Source of the DNA: Maniola hyperantus
Taxonomy: Eukaryota; Arthropoda; Insecta; Lepidoptera; Nymphalidae
DNA: 64,000 nt
Assembly (NCBI RefSeq): GCF_902806685.2
Contig: NC_048557.2
Span: 5,762,666 to 5,826,665 of the forward strand
Direction: 5' to 3'
The translations under genes and the position numbers were made by a program. Numbering within the stretch: the first letter of the stretch is position 1; every line of letters starts with the position of its first letter. The notes under the pieces are model-generated. The model made no database searches. It saw only the letters and a program-made list of their open reading frames with translations, and was not told where the DNA came from. Shown here piece by piece: positions 11,497 through 22,600 of this stretch.

Positions 11497-11714
11497 ACCT
11501 ATTATAAATGCGAAAGTGTGTTTGTTTATTGGTTTGTTGGTTTGTCTTTCAATCACGTCGCAACGGAGCAACGGATCATTGTGATTTTTTGCAAGGGTAT
11601 ATTAGACCTGGAGACTGAAATAGGCTACTTTTTATCGTGGAAAATCAAAGAGCTCCCACGGGATTTTAAAAAAACCTAAATTCACGCGTATGAAGTTGCG
11701 GTCATCAGCTAGTT
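11497..11714 (+). repeat. CAGCTAGT-ended repeat
   Basis: Copy of the family described at 4598-4823, from CTATTATAAATGCGAAAGTG to GTCATCAGCTAGT. The region upstream (11458-11480, CGAAGTCGCAGACGTCGCAG) looks like a second truncated end. Confidence 0.65.
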
Positions 11715-11760
11715 TTAGAATGACCTAAGCAAATATCGTAATGACCTAGGTACTAAAACC

Positions 11761-11967
11761 ACACGAGTAGATATATAGACCAGAGGGGAAGCTTCATACT
11801 AGCGGCTGGCTGTAGGTTCACTCACTCTAGCGCAGTGCACGCACACCACGACGTGTCACGGACGCTCCGTTTGCCGCAAAACTGGGCGCACGGAGTGTCC
11901 GTGGCACGTCGTGGTGTGCGTGAGCTAGTGTGAAGCTTCCCCTCTGGTCTATAATATCTACTCGTGT
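11761..11967. mobile_element. Foldback MITE with ~42-bp terminal arms
   Basis: Outer arms begin ACACGAGTAGATAT and continue ATAGACCAGAGGGGAAGCTT; the right end is the near-exact reverse complement, finishing CTACTCGTGT. A second inner inverted pair (GCACGCACACCACGACGTG against CACGTCGTGGTGTGCGTG, with ACGGAC/GTCCGT next to it) makes most of the element self-complementary, around a loop TTGCCGCAAAACTGGGCGC. Confidence 0.85.
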
Positions 11968-12221
11968 GCTAAAACTGTCAGTTGCTAGGTAGATAGGATA
12001 GGACTCTCTATGTCTATTCCTATCTATATCTACCTACGCTATACGTGGTACCTAGTTACCATTGTTTTTTGATATCACTCTAGGTAAACCGCAAATCGTT
12101 ACTGGTACACTTTTGTCGGTTTGCAAAATCTGTAAGTAAGCCCAAATGGACCATTTTCTGACCACAAAGTATTTATCATAAAAGTTCAGCCATGGTTAAA
12201 CCACAAAATATTAATAACCAG

Positions 12222-12426
12222 ATGATGACCGCAACTTCGTCCGCGTGGATTTTGGTATTTGAAAATCCCGTGGGAAGTCTTTAATTTACCGGGATAAAAA
12301 GTAGCCTATGTCCTTCCTCGGGATGCAAGCTATCTCTGTACCAAATTTCGTCAAAATCGGTTGAACGGTTGAGCCGTGAAAAGTTAGCAGACAGACACAC
12401 TTTCGCATTTATAATATTAGTATGGA
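12222..12426 (-). repeat. CAGCTAGT-family repeat, reverse
   Basis: Reverse copy of the family at 4598-4823: GACCGCAACTTCGTCCGCGT at the left and CACTTTCGCATTTATAATAT at the right. Confidence 0.65.
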
Positions 12427-13645
12427 TTAGCTTTTGTTCGCGATTTCTGCCGCGTGATATAATAGATAGTAATAATAATTTTATAGCGCATAGCACTCGG
12501 AGATAATGAATCATCACTAAGATCGCAATCTTACTTGTAATGGAATAAAAAAAGCCCTCTCATATGATACCCCACTATGGTATAGTTATCTTACTTTAAA
12601 AAATTGAAACTACTAATTATTTTGTTCATGAACACATTTTTTGTGATGTAACAAACAGACAGACAGGTATATAGACAGACAGACAACAAAGTGATCCTAT
12701 AAGGGTTCCTTTTTTCCGGAAAAATCGCGGGCTTCGTCTACTTAATAAGAAATCTATTGCGATGGATTAACTACCTTTAGGTTTGCAGTATTTTTGCGAT
12801 GATAGGTTTATTAACCTAATACAAATAATTATAATCATGTGACTTGCTAACTTGTGATTTATTCGCGTATTATAACTATAAGGTGATTCAAATTAAAATG
12901 CCACCACGATTCACGAACACGAGCAACGAATACATAAATAATTTACTTCATCACATAGCTTACCTACTATTTATCAAATGGAGACTAGGTACCACGTATT
13001 TGTTCCTGGAAGTCCTATCGTCGAAAATTATACAGGAATTTAGCTATCCTTTTTCCACTAGATCGGATAGAATATACTGCCTACTACATATATATAATAA
13101 CCTACTTAGCCTACTTTTCAGAAGCCGACACATATGACTAACTAATCTATCAACGCACAGCTCAAACTCTGGATGGATCAGTATTGTGGTGTAGACATCC
13201 GTTAAGAAAGGATATTTGAAAATTCAACCCCTAAGGGGTAAAATAGGGGTTTTGAATTTGTGTAGTCTACGCGGACAAAGGACGGAGTTAGCTTCTGTAA
13301 GGTATACTATTATGTATTCTCTTTCTGAAGTACCACCATAAATACATAATATACGAACACAAATACGTAACAAAAAGTAGTTCTCGCGCCTGTCACAGTG
13401 AATACTCTAGTCTTTTCTTTGCAGTCTAGGCATTGCCACATTCCTTATATCACAATGGTGTCGAAACAGGCCCTTGCTATGCGAAAAGTTAAACAATGAA
13501 AGAACAATATGAACAGTACACCTTTATTTTATCATGGACTTTATCTTAAGTTAATATCTCGACCTTCGCAAAGGACCGGGCGTGGGAACTATTCACTCGC
13601 TCTGAATACTAAAATGTTTCAACTGGTATATTATGATATAGAGAG
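12427..13645. other. Repeat debris, no gene seen
   Basis: Holds a piece of family Z at about 12640-12740 (ACAGACAGACAACAAAGTGA) and a truncated family-Y copy at 13138-13290. A 97-codon frame at 12844-13137 has no recognisable domain and no splice context. Confidence 0.5.
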
Positions 13646-14159
13646 AGAGCCAGCGCGTGCCAGACCTTCGTTATTTTATAAAAGCTGAAAGTTTATCTGC
13701 GTATTGTCTCCAACACAGGGAGGAACGATCAGCGACTATGAAGTTTGGATCATGGTGGCTTTGGGAGATAATTTAAACTTTTAAACTTTAAGGGCGTCTG
13801 GCAGGGGGTTGCCACGATACTAAGTGTCTGGCAATGCATGACGTGATTTCTAATACTATTCCGAAGAAAATTAAAAAAAAATGAGTTTTTAACATAATAT
13901 AATGCATGCTAATAAGCAGAATTTGGCAGTACCTTTTCGTTTTTGTAACATCTTCACAGTTTACCCAGATTCGCAATAAAGGAATTTGTACTTGTATACT
14001 TTGACGTAAGATTTTTTACAACTTTATTACCTGTTATCTCCAAAAGCCACAATGATTCGAACTTCATAGTCACTGATCATTTCTGCCTGTTTTGGGGACA
14101 ATACGCAGAGAAACTTTCAGCTTTTATAAAATAACGAAGGTCTGGCACGCGCTGGCTCT
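13646..14159. mobile_element. Non-autonomous DNA transposon with ~126-bp TIRs
   Basis: Left arm 13646-13771 starts AGAGCCAGCGCGTGCCAGAC; the right arm (14034-14159) is its reverse complement with a handful of mismatches, including the block TTTATAAAAGCTGAAAGTTT. The ~260-bp centre has no transposase frame. Both flanks carry TATATTATGATA-like sequence, a possible but unclear target duplication. Confidence 0.85.
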
Positions 14160-14379
14160 TAGTCCAATATGTTATATTATGATAATTATGCTGTGTGGAA
14201 TATGAATGAGAAAATGTATGACATATTTGGAGTCTTAACAGCTAAATCCGTGATGTAATGCGTGAATAGCTTTTCAGTTAGAACTTATTAGGAATGCCTA
14301 ACCAAGGAGTGGCTTCCAACATTCTAAAGGCTCAAGGAGCCTAATAAGGAGAGGCTGATAAAGCAGTGATAACCTAATG

Positions 14380-14480
14380 GTTCCTTACCTCCAACCAGAC
14401 GTACACCTCGTATTGGAGGGATCCATGGTTCGATCCCACGCACGCACTTCTAAATTTTCGGAGTTATGAGCTTTGTAAGC
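14380..14480 (+). repeat. tRNA-like SINE fragment
   Basis: The B-box-like CATGGTTCGATCCCACGCAC followed by TTTTCGGAGTTATG matches the head-to-body junction of the SINE at 19807. Confidence 0.55.
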
Positions 14481-14625
14481 AATTAAATATCGCGGTGAAG
14501 TATGTTTAAACAACAATAATTATTGATTTCAAAACTATTAATGCCAGTTTACCCCTTGATTTTTTAATAGAGTGCGTACAGTACGCGGCAAAAAATAATG
14601 TACATCGACCTTTAGAATGAGATTC

Positions 14626-14773
14626 CGGCTTTGTAGAGCGTTGTCACTGTCATTCATACCTATATGTGACGTTTTGTCGATCTGAACGACAGAGACAATG
14701 CTCTACAAAACCGCTATGTCTTTCTAACCATATGTCTTTCAAGACATAGCGGTTTTGTAGAGCATTGTCTCTG
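14626..14773. repeat. Foldback with perfect 33-bp arms
   Basis: Arms 14690-14722 and 14741-14773 are exact reverse complements (CAGAGACAATGCTCTACAAA and onward) with an 18-base loop. A third, diverged copy of the arm lies at 14629-14652 (CTTTGTAGAGCGTTGTCACT), so the structure looks like a nested or rearranged TIR element. Confidence 0.8.
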
Positions 14774-15369
14774 CTCTCTAAGCTTACGCTTATAAATGCA
14801 AACAAAAACTATAAAACTTCTGTAATTCATTGGAATTTATGAGAGTCTTACTAAACCTCATACTAGGGTTAAGGCCTAAGCACTCTCATATCATAGTTCT
14901 CTATGGTGGTAGGAGTGCCAGTAAAATCTGTTTTAATATCATAGAGAAGTCCCCTCAGTAAAATCAGTAAAATCATCATAGAAAATCTGCATTTCTAACA
15001 GGTAAGAGAATTAATTGAACTAGACAAACAAGAATGAATATTAAATTCAGCTTTTCAATCAATGCTGTGATCTGTAGGTTCAAATGTACGATACTTATAG
15101 ACGTAGCTGCGGCGACATATTAGTGTTGGAAGACCCTAATGTAAACATAATGCGACAAAGTTTAAACGAGAACACTATTAGCCGAATGCCCGCGCTAGTG
15201 GAAACCTGTGTTTAGATCAGCGGGCGGGGATGGAGGAAGTCATTAACTATTTCTACAGTGGCAGATCGCTTGGCTGTCGCAACCGTGCGCAGCGTAATTC
15301 CCACGCGACGGTTGCGATAGGCTTGCGTCTTGCGTTTTAGAATCAGTGCAAGACATGTCCACAAGAGAA
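14774..15369. other. No gene seen
   Basis: Includes a moderately GC-rich stretch at 15180-15330 with the near-palindromic TGGCTGTCGCAACCGTGCGC / CGACGGTTGCGATAGGC. No coding frame was recognised. Confidence 0.45.
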
Positions 15370-15734
15370 ACAAAATCACTGATACACAGCACAGTCTTAC
15401 TCCGACTTGTGGACGATGCCAAACTAACCGGCTCGTTGGAAAGCCAGGAGTGCCTGGAGCACCGCAGAGACGTTAGCTCTCTATGCGTGTCCTATCGCCT
15501 TTATAATGGGTAGTGCTCTGCAGAGCTTTTTTAACCTCATTCCACCCTTCTTTTTCTACAACCGCACCGCGCGTCACCGTAAGCAATTTGATTCTCACCA
15601 CCTGGGTGTCTGGTGCACTTCGACCGTCCGTTGTGCCAGATCCTTCTTTCCACGCACATGCAAATCATAAACATCGGCGGTGTTCCCACTAGATTATAAC
15701 ATGGGGTTATTTAAGGGGCGGACCAACAAATTCC
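15370..15734 (+). mobile_element. LINE fragment, reverse-transcriptase C-terminus (broken)
   Basis: Broken frames give LEHRRDVSSLCVSYRLYNG, then PPSLFLQPHRASP-like text, then YNMGLFKGRTNKF. That is the order seen in the C-terminal region of several insect non-LTR elements. It contains many stops and ends where a second LINE fragment begins. Confidence 0.65.
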
Positions 15735-16142
15735 AAACAAAGTTGGAGAGACTACAAAACATGTGTATTCGCTTTATCTTCGGCCTACGAAAATACGATA
15801 GGTAATGTATCAGAGTTCCGTGCTAAACTAAAGTGGCTGCCAGTATCTCGGCGGAGGGAGATGCACGCTTTGTCGCTCCTATATCGTATTCTGTACTACC
15901 CTCAAACACCATCATACTTAAAAGAACGGTTTTCCTATCTTGGTGAGAACAATCAGTTCTCCCTCCGCTCCAGCACCGACAATAAGCTTATGACTCCACA
16001 CAGCTGCACGGTATACTATGGTAACTCTTTCACCAGTTATAACAGTGTCAAACTCTGGAATTCACTCCCAGCTGAACTACGTCAGGCGAAATCCTTAAAC
16101 TCCTTCAAAAATCGTTTGAAGAACTATTATTTATCTATGTAA
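15735..16142 (+). mobile_element. Second LINE fragment, C-terminal ORF remnant
   Basis: QTKLERLQNMCIRFIFGLRK, a frameshift, then EFRAKLKWLPVSRRREMHAL and an open 93-codon stretch (15861-16142) containing VKLWNSLPAELRQAKSLNSF and a KNRLKNYY end. This is the conserved tail of CR1/RTE-like lepidopteran LINEs. It is fused directly behind an unrelated LINE end, so one inserted into or next to the other. Confidence 0.75.
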
Positions 16143-16244
16143 ACAGAATTATGTAGTATATTATAGAGATATGTATATAGGTATATATATTTATATATAT
16201 TTGTGTATTATTAGAATGTACTGTGTATGTAGTCTAATTTATAA

Positions 16245-16560
16245 TAATATAATATACCTAGGGCCATTTTCGGCTGCCGCACCAACCCGTGCTTTCGTGA
16301 TTCCTTTCGTCAAAGGTTGCCTGGAAGAGATCGCTTTAGCGATAAGGCCGCCTTTGCATGCTACAGCTATTAGATTAAGATCCTGTATTGTGTTTTTACA
16401 ATGTTTACTTTGTGTTGTGTGCAATAAAGTGTAAAATAAATAAATAAATAAATAAATTCCTAAAAGGCCGGCAACGCATCGGCAGTTTCTCTGATGCTGC
16501 AAATGTTCATGGGCGGCGGTAATCACTTAACATCAGGTGACCCGCCTGCACGTTTGCTCG
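16245..16560 (+). mobile_element. LINE 3' UTR and (AAAT)n tail, plus a second LINE tail
   Basis: The GCGATAAGGCCGCCTTTGCA block and the polyadenylation-like GCAATAAAGTG end in (AAAT)n at 16430-16456. This is probably the 3' UTR of the preceding fragment. A different tail, CACTTAACATCAGGTGACCC, follows at about 16522. Confidence 0.6.
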
Positions 16561-16574
16561 CTATCTCCATTTAA

Positions 16575-16770
16575 AAAAAGTGGCAGTGGGTAGATCATGT
16601 AACACGTTTCTCATTAGAGCGATGGCTGGAAGTTGGAACCTTAAGTCCTAGAGTAGAAACCGCGTACAAGTAACAAGCGCAGTGTAGGGCGCCCTATAAC
16701 AAGATGGACCGACGACAATTTATAAAGAGGGTGGTGGGAAGTAGCTGGATGAAGAAACGTGACTTATTGG
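16575..16770 (+). mobile_element. RTE fragment
   Basis: Broken coding sequence with the RTE C-terminal order (GTGGGTAGATCATGTAA, then ACAAGATGGACCGACGAC, then AGTAGCTGGATGAAGAAACG). Dead. Confidence 0.55.
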
Positions 16771-16777
16771 TAAACTA

Positions 16778-16975
16778 GCTTATGCTCGCGACATCCGCGT
16801 GGGCTACATAAATTTCAAACCCCCATTTAACCCACTTGTGGAATTTCGGAAAATCCTTTATTAGTGGATACCTACCCACTCTTTACAAAGAATACACGCC
16901 AACAAATTTCATGTCTCTAGGACCAGCGGTTTAGGCAGTGCGTTGATATATAAGTCAGTCATTCAGTCAGTCAGG
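16778..16975 (-). repeat. Family Y repeat, reverse
   Basis: Reverse of the AAGCTAGT-ended repeat at 7205: ACTAGCTTATGCTCGCGACA at the left and GATATATAAGTCAGTCATTC at the right. Confidence 0.65.
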
Positions 16976-18415
16976 ACTTGTCTCAAATTTAACTACAAAC
17001 TTCTATTGAAGTTTATTCACCCACTTTTTATACTTACTTACCATTGTCTTTAATGTAGTAAAAAAAAGATTCCGACGAATTGAGAACCTCCTCCTTTTTT
17101 TGAAGTCGGTTAAAAATAGAGTATTGTTTAGTTTTTACGTTGTTAGTTAATTTCGACGTAACAATAAATGCTGAAGCGTGTAGGTAGGTATAGATTTACC
17201 AGTTTTTTTCTTTTGGTCATCGATAATAATTAAGTTTAAGACTCTGTGACCAATTTAAGTGTGTTGAGAAACCGATGTAATGGCATTCATGACCTTCAGT
17301 ACTTATTGGGAAGATTGAATGAATTGTTTTATTGATTGGATAGATTTTGTGTAGGAAGCTACTAGCTATAGTTACCATTAGGTAGGTACGAATACCTTTG
17401 TTTTGTAATCGTCTTGCTAGTTACCTACACGTATTTGCATACATAAATAGAGGCATATAAATCTAATTTTAAAAAAATGCAACCGTAGATATTAAAGGGT
17501 TGTGTATTGCAAATGTGTAGTGTGTACCTGGATGCGTGTGATCGCGCGCACGAATGACTAACTACGAAAGGCGAGAATTTTCCGGCCTTTTTCGCTTTTA
17601 ACTGACTCCGGAACGATTTCCGTTTAATTTTTTTTAGCTAGATCACTTTTAATGGAATATTTAGGTAGTAGGTAAAAGCTTTATGTGAAAAATATCTACA
17701 AATAATAATAATTATTACGATAGGTCAGTACAGTTTGTATATTTCTTTTATTAGGGCCACAATAATATTATTCTCATTTCTCAGAAAACAAAGTATGTAG
17801 GTACTTTGAATTTCCCCAAATCTAACTCTAATAAGTAAACTGATGGATTTTGAGTTAGATTACGTTAGTAGGTACTATTATATTATTCTGTGGTTAGATA
17901 TTGGTGCTAGTTTAATCCACTGCAGCTCATAGAGGCTTAAAAGTACTTCATACCCAAGAAATAGTTAGGTAACCTAGATGAAATAGCTCAATGCTCATTA
18001 TCCTTTATGACTTGCCCATAAGCAGGAACCTACCTATGTACTGCTTACCCTGGCTTTAACCCCTTTGAACGCCACTGCTTATGACCCATTATGCTCTTAT
18101 CTTAGACCCATTATGCTCTGTGCTTAGACCTGTCTATACCTATACTTTAGAGTTTAAAAACCGAATTGTCTATTCCTTTACTTCCTATGTATAATATGTA
18201 CCTATAAAAATATCGCCTACAATTTTTCGCAACACCTTGGTAGCCTTGGCGAGAAGTGAATGACTTGTATCTCTATAATCATCTGTATTGTATTAACATA
18301 ACTTAGTAATGATCACGATTATTAATGTTTTTTACGTTTCATAACCGCGAAATCGATTACCAACGACAATTGAGCCAGGGCTGTCTGATACCAAACTTAT
18401 CACTTTTAGATTCCT
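16976..18415. other. No gene seen
   Basis: A truncated end of the AACCGACTTC element (see 42187-42738) lies at 17065-17115. A fragment at 18005-18070 (AAGCAGGAACCTACCTATGT) is related to 46610-46690. Otherwise AT-rich and featureless. Confidence 0.5.
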
Positions 18416-18584
18416 GCCCCCCAATTGTGTAAGAATAACCATTTCATGGCTATCGCAATCGTCAAGAAATTCTGCCTTTTGATTGGTTGATTCGCTGTTT
18501 ACATTTTTTCACAGCCAATCAAAGGGCAGAATTCTTGACGATTGCGATAGCCATGAAATGGTTATTCTTACACAATTGGGGGGC
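18416..18584. mobile_element. Large near-perfect palindrome (foldback element)
   Basis: Left arm 18416-18489 (GCCCCCCAATTGTGTAAGAA and onward) and right arm 18512-18584 are reverse complements over about 73 bases. I see only an indel or two and a T/C mismatch near the 22-base centre. Such low divergence implies a young insertion or ongoing arm conversion. Confidence 0.9.
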
Positions 18585-18677
18585 TGATAGGATACCTACC
18601 ATAATCAAAGGTCTAATGCTGAAGATTGACTTGTAACATTTTAATGTAATGTATCGAGTTTTTGTAACTCAAACCAA

Positions 18678-18888
18678 AGACTGGCTTGTAACGTTAGTTT
18701 GTAGTGTATCATTCGCGGCGAGCGCCGCGTGCTTCACTCGACTGTTGGTTTTTTCGCGAATGCCCTTTGAATATTACATTACAAGTCAGTGAGCGCGAGA
18801 GCAAATCGCAAGCGCAAGCCGTAAAATGGAGCACACTTGAGCCAAGGGCTCGAATGATACATTACAAACACACGTTACAAGTCAGTCT
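18678..18888. mobile_element. MITE with 38-bp TIRs
   Basis: Left end AGACTGGCTTGTAACGTTAG continues to GTGTATCATTCG; the right end CGAATGATACATTACAAACA continues to GTCAGTCT as its reverse complement. The interior is GC-richer (GCGGCGAGCGCCGCG) and non-coding. Confidence 0.75.
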
Positions 18889-19402
18889 CCAGCTTTAAAT
18901 GTCGCTTGTTTTTAGCGGCTCCCTGCGAATCGCTTGATGACAATGTTCGTTTTGGCAATGTTTGTATACCTAAGTGCGAAATTTGTTGAATCAATTCCTT
19001 AATAACATGACGATTGAAAAATCAGCAGTAAGACAAAATATTGATTTATTATTATGATGAATTTGGTATCTATAGATATTTAAATGCTAGGTATAATGAT
19101 AAATTAATAAAGCCGGGTTGTGACAACCCTATTTTAACATATCGATTTATTCTTACTTAATTCTAGGTATGATCGAAGTTTTTATAAGTAGGTACATATT
19201 ATAATTAGAACTGCACTATTATAGATATGACTCATCTGTGTAACAATGATATAAGCTATCATTTATTATTTATACAAGTTTTAGACCACGTCTCTACCTA
19301 CCTACTTATGTAATATTTTTGTGTACAATAAAGTATTTCTATCTATCTATCTATCTACCTACCTACGTAGAATTTCTAGTAAGAGAAATAAATACCTACT
19401 TA
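18889..19402. other. LINE tail and microsatellite, no gene seen
   Basis: AT-rich; ends in a LINE-like 3' tail (GTACAATAAAGTATTTC) followed by (CTAT)n/(CTAC)n at about 19338-19368. Confidence 0.5.
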
Positions 19403-19613
19403 CATCGATATAAATGACAAGATATTCCCAAGCGAACAAAATGTTTCACGGTTTTGGAACCAAATAAATCAGCGCCACCTCTTAGATACTAATGAACGAA
19501 CCGTTTAAAATCCAGACGTCACTGAGGTTGCATTGGTCCTAAAGCACCACTGAGTCAGTGCAATTTTCTTTGTTCAATGGCCCTGTTCATACGGAGTAAT
19601 ATATAAGTCGATG
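19403..19613 (+). repeat. Dispersed repeat family X, copy 2
   Basis: Second copy of the family at 6457-6670. It ends 30 bases before the first visible NAGA exon, so it forms most of the sequence just upstream of that splice acceptor. Confidence 0.75.
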
Positions 19614-19642
19614 CCTACTTATAATATTTTCTTTAATTTCAG

Positions 19643-22600
19643 GTACACAGCAAGGGTCTGAAGTTCGGTATCTACGAGGATTACGGCAACTTCACCTGCG
19701 CGGGATACCCCGGTGTCGTCGGCCATCTTGCCGGAGGTATATAAACATGACACTATAAATTACTAAATATAATATACTAAATTATTAAATTATAAAAAGA
19801 TGTGATAGCCTAGTGGTTAGGACGTCCGTCTTCTAATCGGAGGTCGGAGGTTCGATCCCGGGCACGCACCTCTAATTTTTCGGAGTTATGTGCGTTTTAA
19901 GTAATTAAATGTCACTTGCTTTAACGGTGAAGGAAAACATTGTGAGGAAACCTGCATGCCCGAGAGTTCTCCATAATGTTCTCAAAGGTGTGTGAAGTCT
20001 ACCAATCCGCACTTGGCCAGCGTGGTAGACTATGGCCAAAACCCTTCTCACTCTGAGAGGAGACCCGTGCTCTGTAGTGAGCCGGCGATGGGTTGATCAT
20101 GATGATGATAAATTACTAAAATATTATCGCCGTCGTAAAACCAATAGGTCTCTTGTCTTCCACACGCCATGCACGATCTTGGGCCGCGCCGGCCTGATTC
20201 CAGTACCTATTAGGTATTTTAATATAATATTAGATATCATCATCATGATCAACCCATTGCCGGCTCACTACAGAGCACGGGCTCCTCTCAAAGTGAGAAG
20301 GGTTTTGGCCATAGTCTACCACGCTGGCCATGTGCGGATTGATAGACTTCACACACCTTTGAGAACATTATGGAGATCTCACAGGCATGCAGGTTTCCTC
20401 ACGACCCCAGTTTTCCAGACCCGTGCTCCGTAGTGATGATGGGTTGATCATGATGATGATGACGATGAATGAATATTATATAGGTATTATATAGGCTACT
20501 AAGTGGCTCACCTACTTGAAAAATTGCAGGAACCTAGATGTAAAAGATATCATCATACAAAAAGTAGGTAGCTGTACGAAAATTAAAATTATATTTAATG
20601 ATCGATATTATGTAAAAATCGCATGCTAGTTGAATACGGACTGTTTCCTAATCTAATTACATACTTACGCTACTGCAAAGCGTTTTGATTGCTAATAAAT
20701 AATAATATTAAGGTTCATACAGACAAGTGTGAAAACAGCGACGTGCGACGGAAACAACATTATATTGAACGTCGTATTGAATGTGCGTCTACGCTTTATG
20801 CAAGAAACTTGGAGACTTAGTACGAGTTTTCACGTCTCGAAAACGTTGATAGATTTCGAAAATACAGCTCTGTATATCTCCAAGAGGATACTTAGGAAAA
20901 TAAAAATCGTTATACGGTATGAACGATTTTGAAACAACAAGCTCCATAACATTATAACACTGACAGTCGATACTCGAATCTAACTACATTGCAGAAATGA
21001 GCAAACTTGTACTGGTATAGACACGCCAAACCTTCAATAGCGTGCGAAAGCATTCACGGGCTTTTCTCGGGATTTTGTGCTGCAACTCACACGTGAGTCA
21101 AAAGCGGGCATCGCGTTGAGCTAACGACGCGACGGCGACTGCAATAGCGTGGCTTCTATGCACGTTGGTAGTCTGTAGATTTAGTATGAGATTTTACTTT
21201 ACATCTTGCCAACGTTGATATCATTCGATCGTCGAAACACTATCGTCAGAGTAAAATAGACTAACACTACCATCATAATAAAAGCTTGTTGGTCTCAGAT
21301 ACATCTACAGCCACTAGCCAGCCCTCCAAGCGGAAATAATACTTTCAACGATGAGATATAAAAGATGACGAGATATAAAATGCCATACTAACCCTACTGA
21401 AGTCTGAACGCCTTCATAATTATTTATATTAAGTACAGTCTTTGTAATATGACTTGTAATATTACCTACACAATATTACAACTTCTAAAACCCGCGTTGG
21501 AGACGTAGCTGTCACGCGTTCTTTGTGTTTAAGCCTTTATATTTGTACTTCCTAATGTTAAGCAACCGGCATTCGTTTTTAGCAAAAAGGAAATAAAACT
21601 GAGGTTTTTACAAAAATGTCTCTGAATCTTTTAGACGAAAAGGTCAATTGGTAACCTTTACAAATTTAAAGTATTTGCTATGTCCGTAAATTGTTTGTAG
21701 GTAAACATAATATTTATTCTTATAAGTCATTTTAAGTAGGTAACCTCAGCGAATATAAATATTAAATAAGGACCTATCTACACATTATTCAACATCATGC
21801 TCGCGACTTCTTCCGCGTAGGTACCTAAGAGGTTTTTTAGAGGATAAGAGAAATCCCGCGGGAACTCTTTGATTATCCGGGATAAAAAGAAGCCTATATG
21901 TATATTATGTAAGCCAATTTACCAAGAGCTGTACGGTATGGATTTGGAGAAGACTATGAAATTTTGGACGACAAAATAACGTAGGTACGCCTGCTATTAC
22001 TTTATCTCACAGAATGAAAATCTCTTCTTGATCTTGAAGATTGTAGATCTTTAATGTGCCTATTCTTCTTCCTTTACAATCTCTCCCATTGCCAAGGATC
22101 ACTGGTAGAGATCTCTTATAGAGATAAGTGCTTCCCTGTCCACTTTTTAACTTTTTAAGTAGGTACTATTAAGTATCAATTTTTGGAAAAAAAAATAGTA
22201 GACATAATACCTAAGCGTCTCCTCTCTCACTAAGTATAAATTGGTTCCCCAAGGCTCCCCAAAATTAGAATAGAATAGATTAATGTTTATTCGAGGTATC
22301 ACATACATGGTGTAGGCAATATCGTCCTGTACAGCAGTGCAACACCTCGAACAGGTAGGCCACTCAGCTTGTGTTGAGAAGTCGGGCCCCTCAGACACAA
22401 ACCTCTATGGCGAATATCTGAGGTACCAGACGCTGATTTTCAGTGACCGCCTTTTATACTACCCAAACGTAACTGGCAAAGAATATATGAAATTTGGCGA
22501 GTTATACCTAGATCTGTACTAAGTATATATAAAAGGAAAAGCTGACTGACCGACTGACTGATTTATCAACGCACAGCTCAAACTACTGGGCGGCTGGGGC

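Noticed and set aside
12844..13137. 97-codon frame as a gene
   Set aside because: No domain, no splice context, and it ends in a family-Y repeat.
15861..16142. A 93-aa host gene
   Set aside because: The text VKLWNSLPAELRQ and the upstream frame-shifted CIRFIFGLRKYDR identify it as the end of a LINE reverse-transcriptase ORF.
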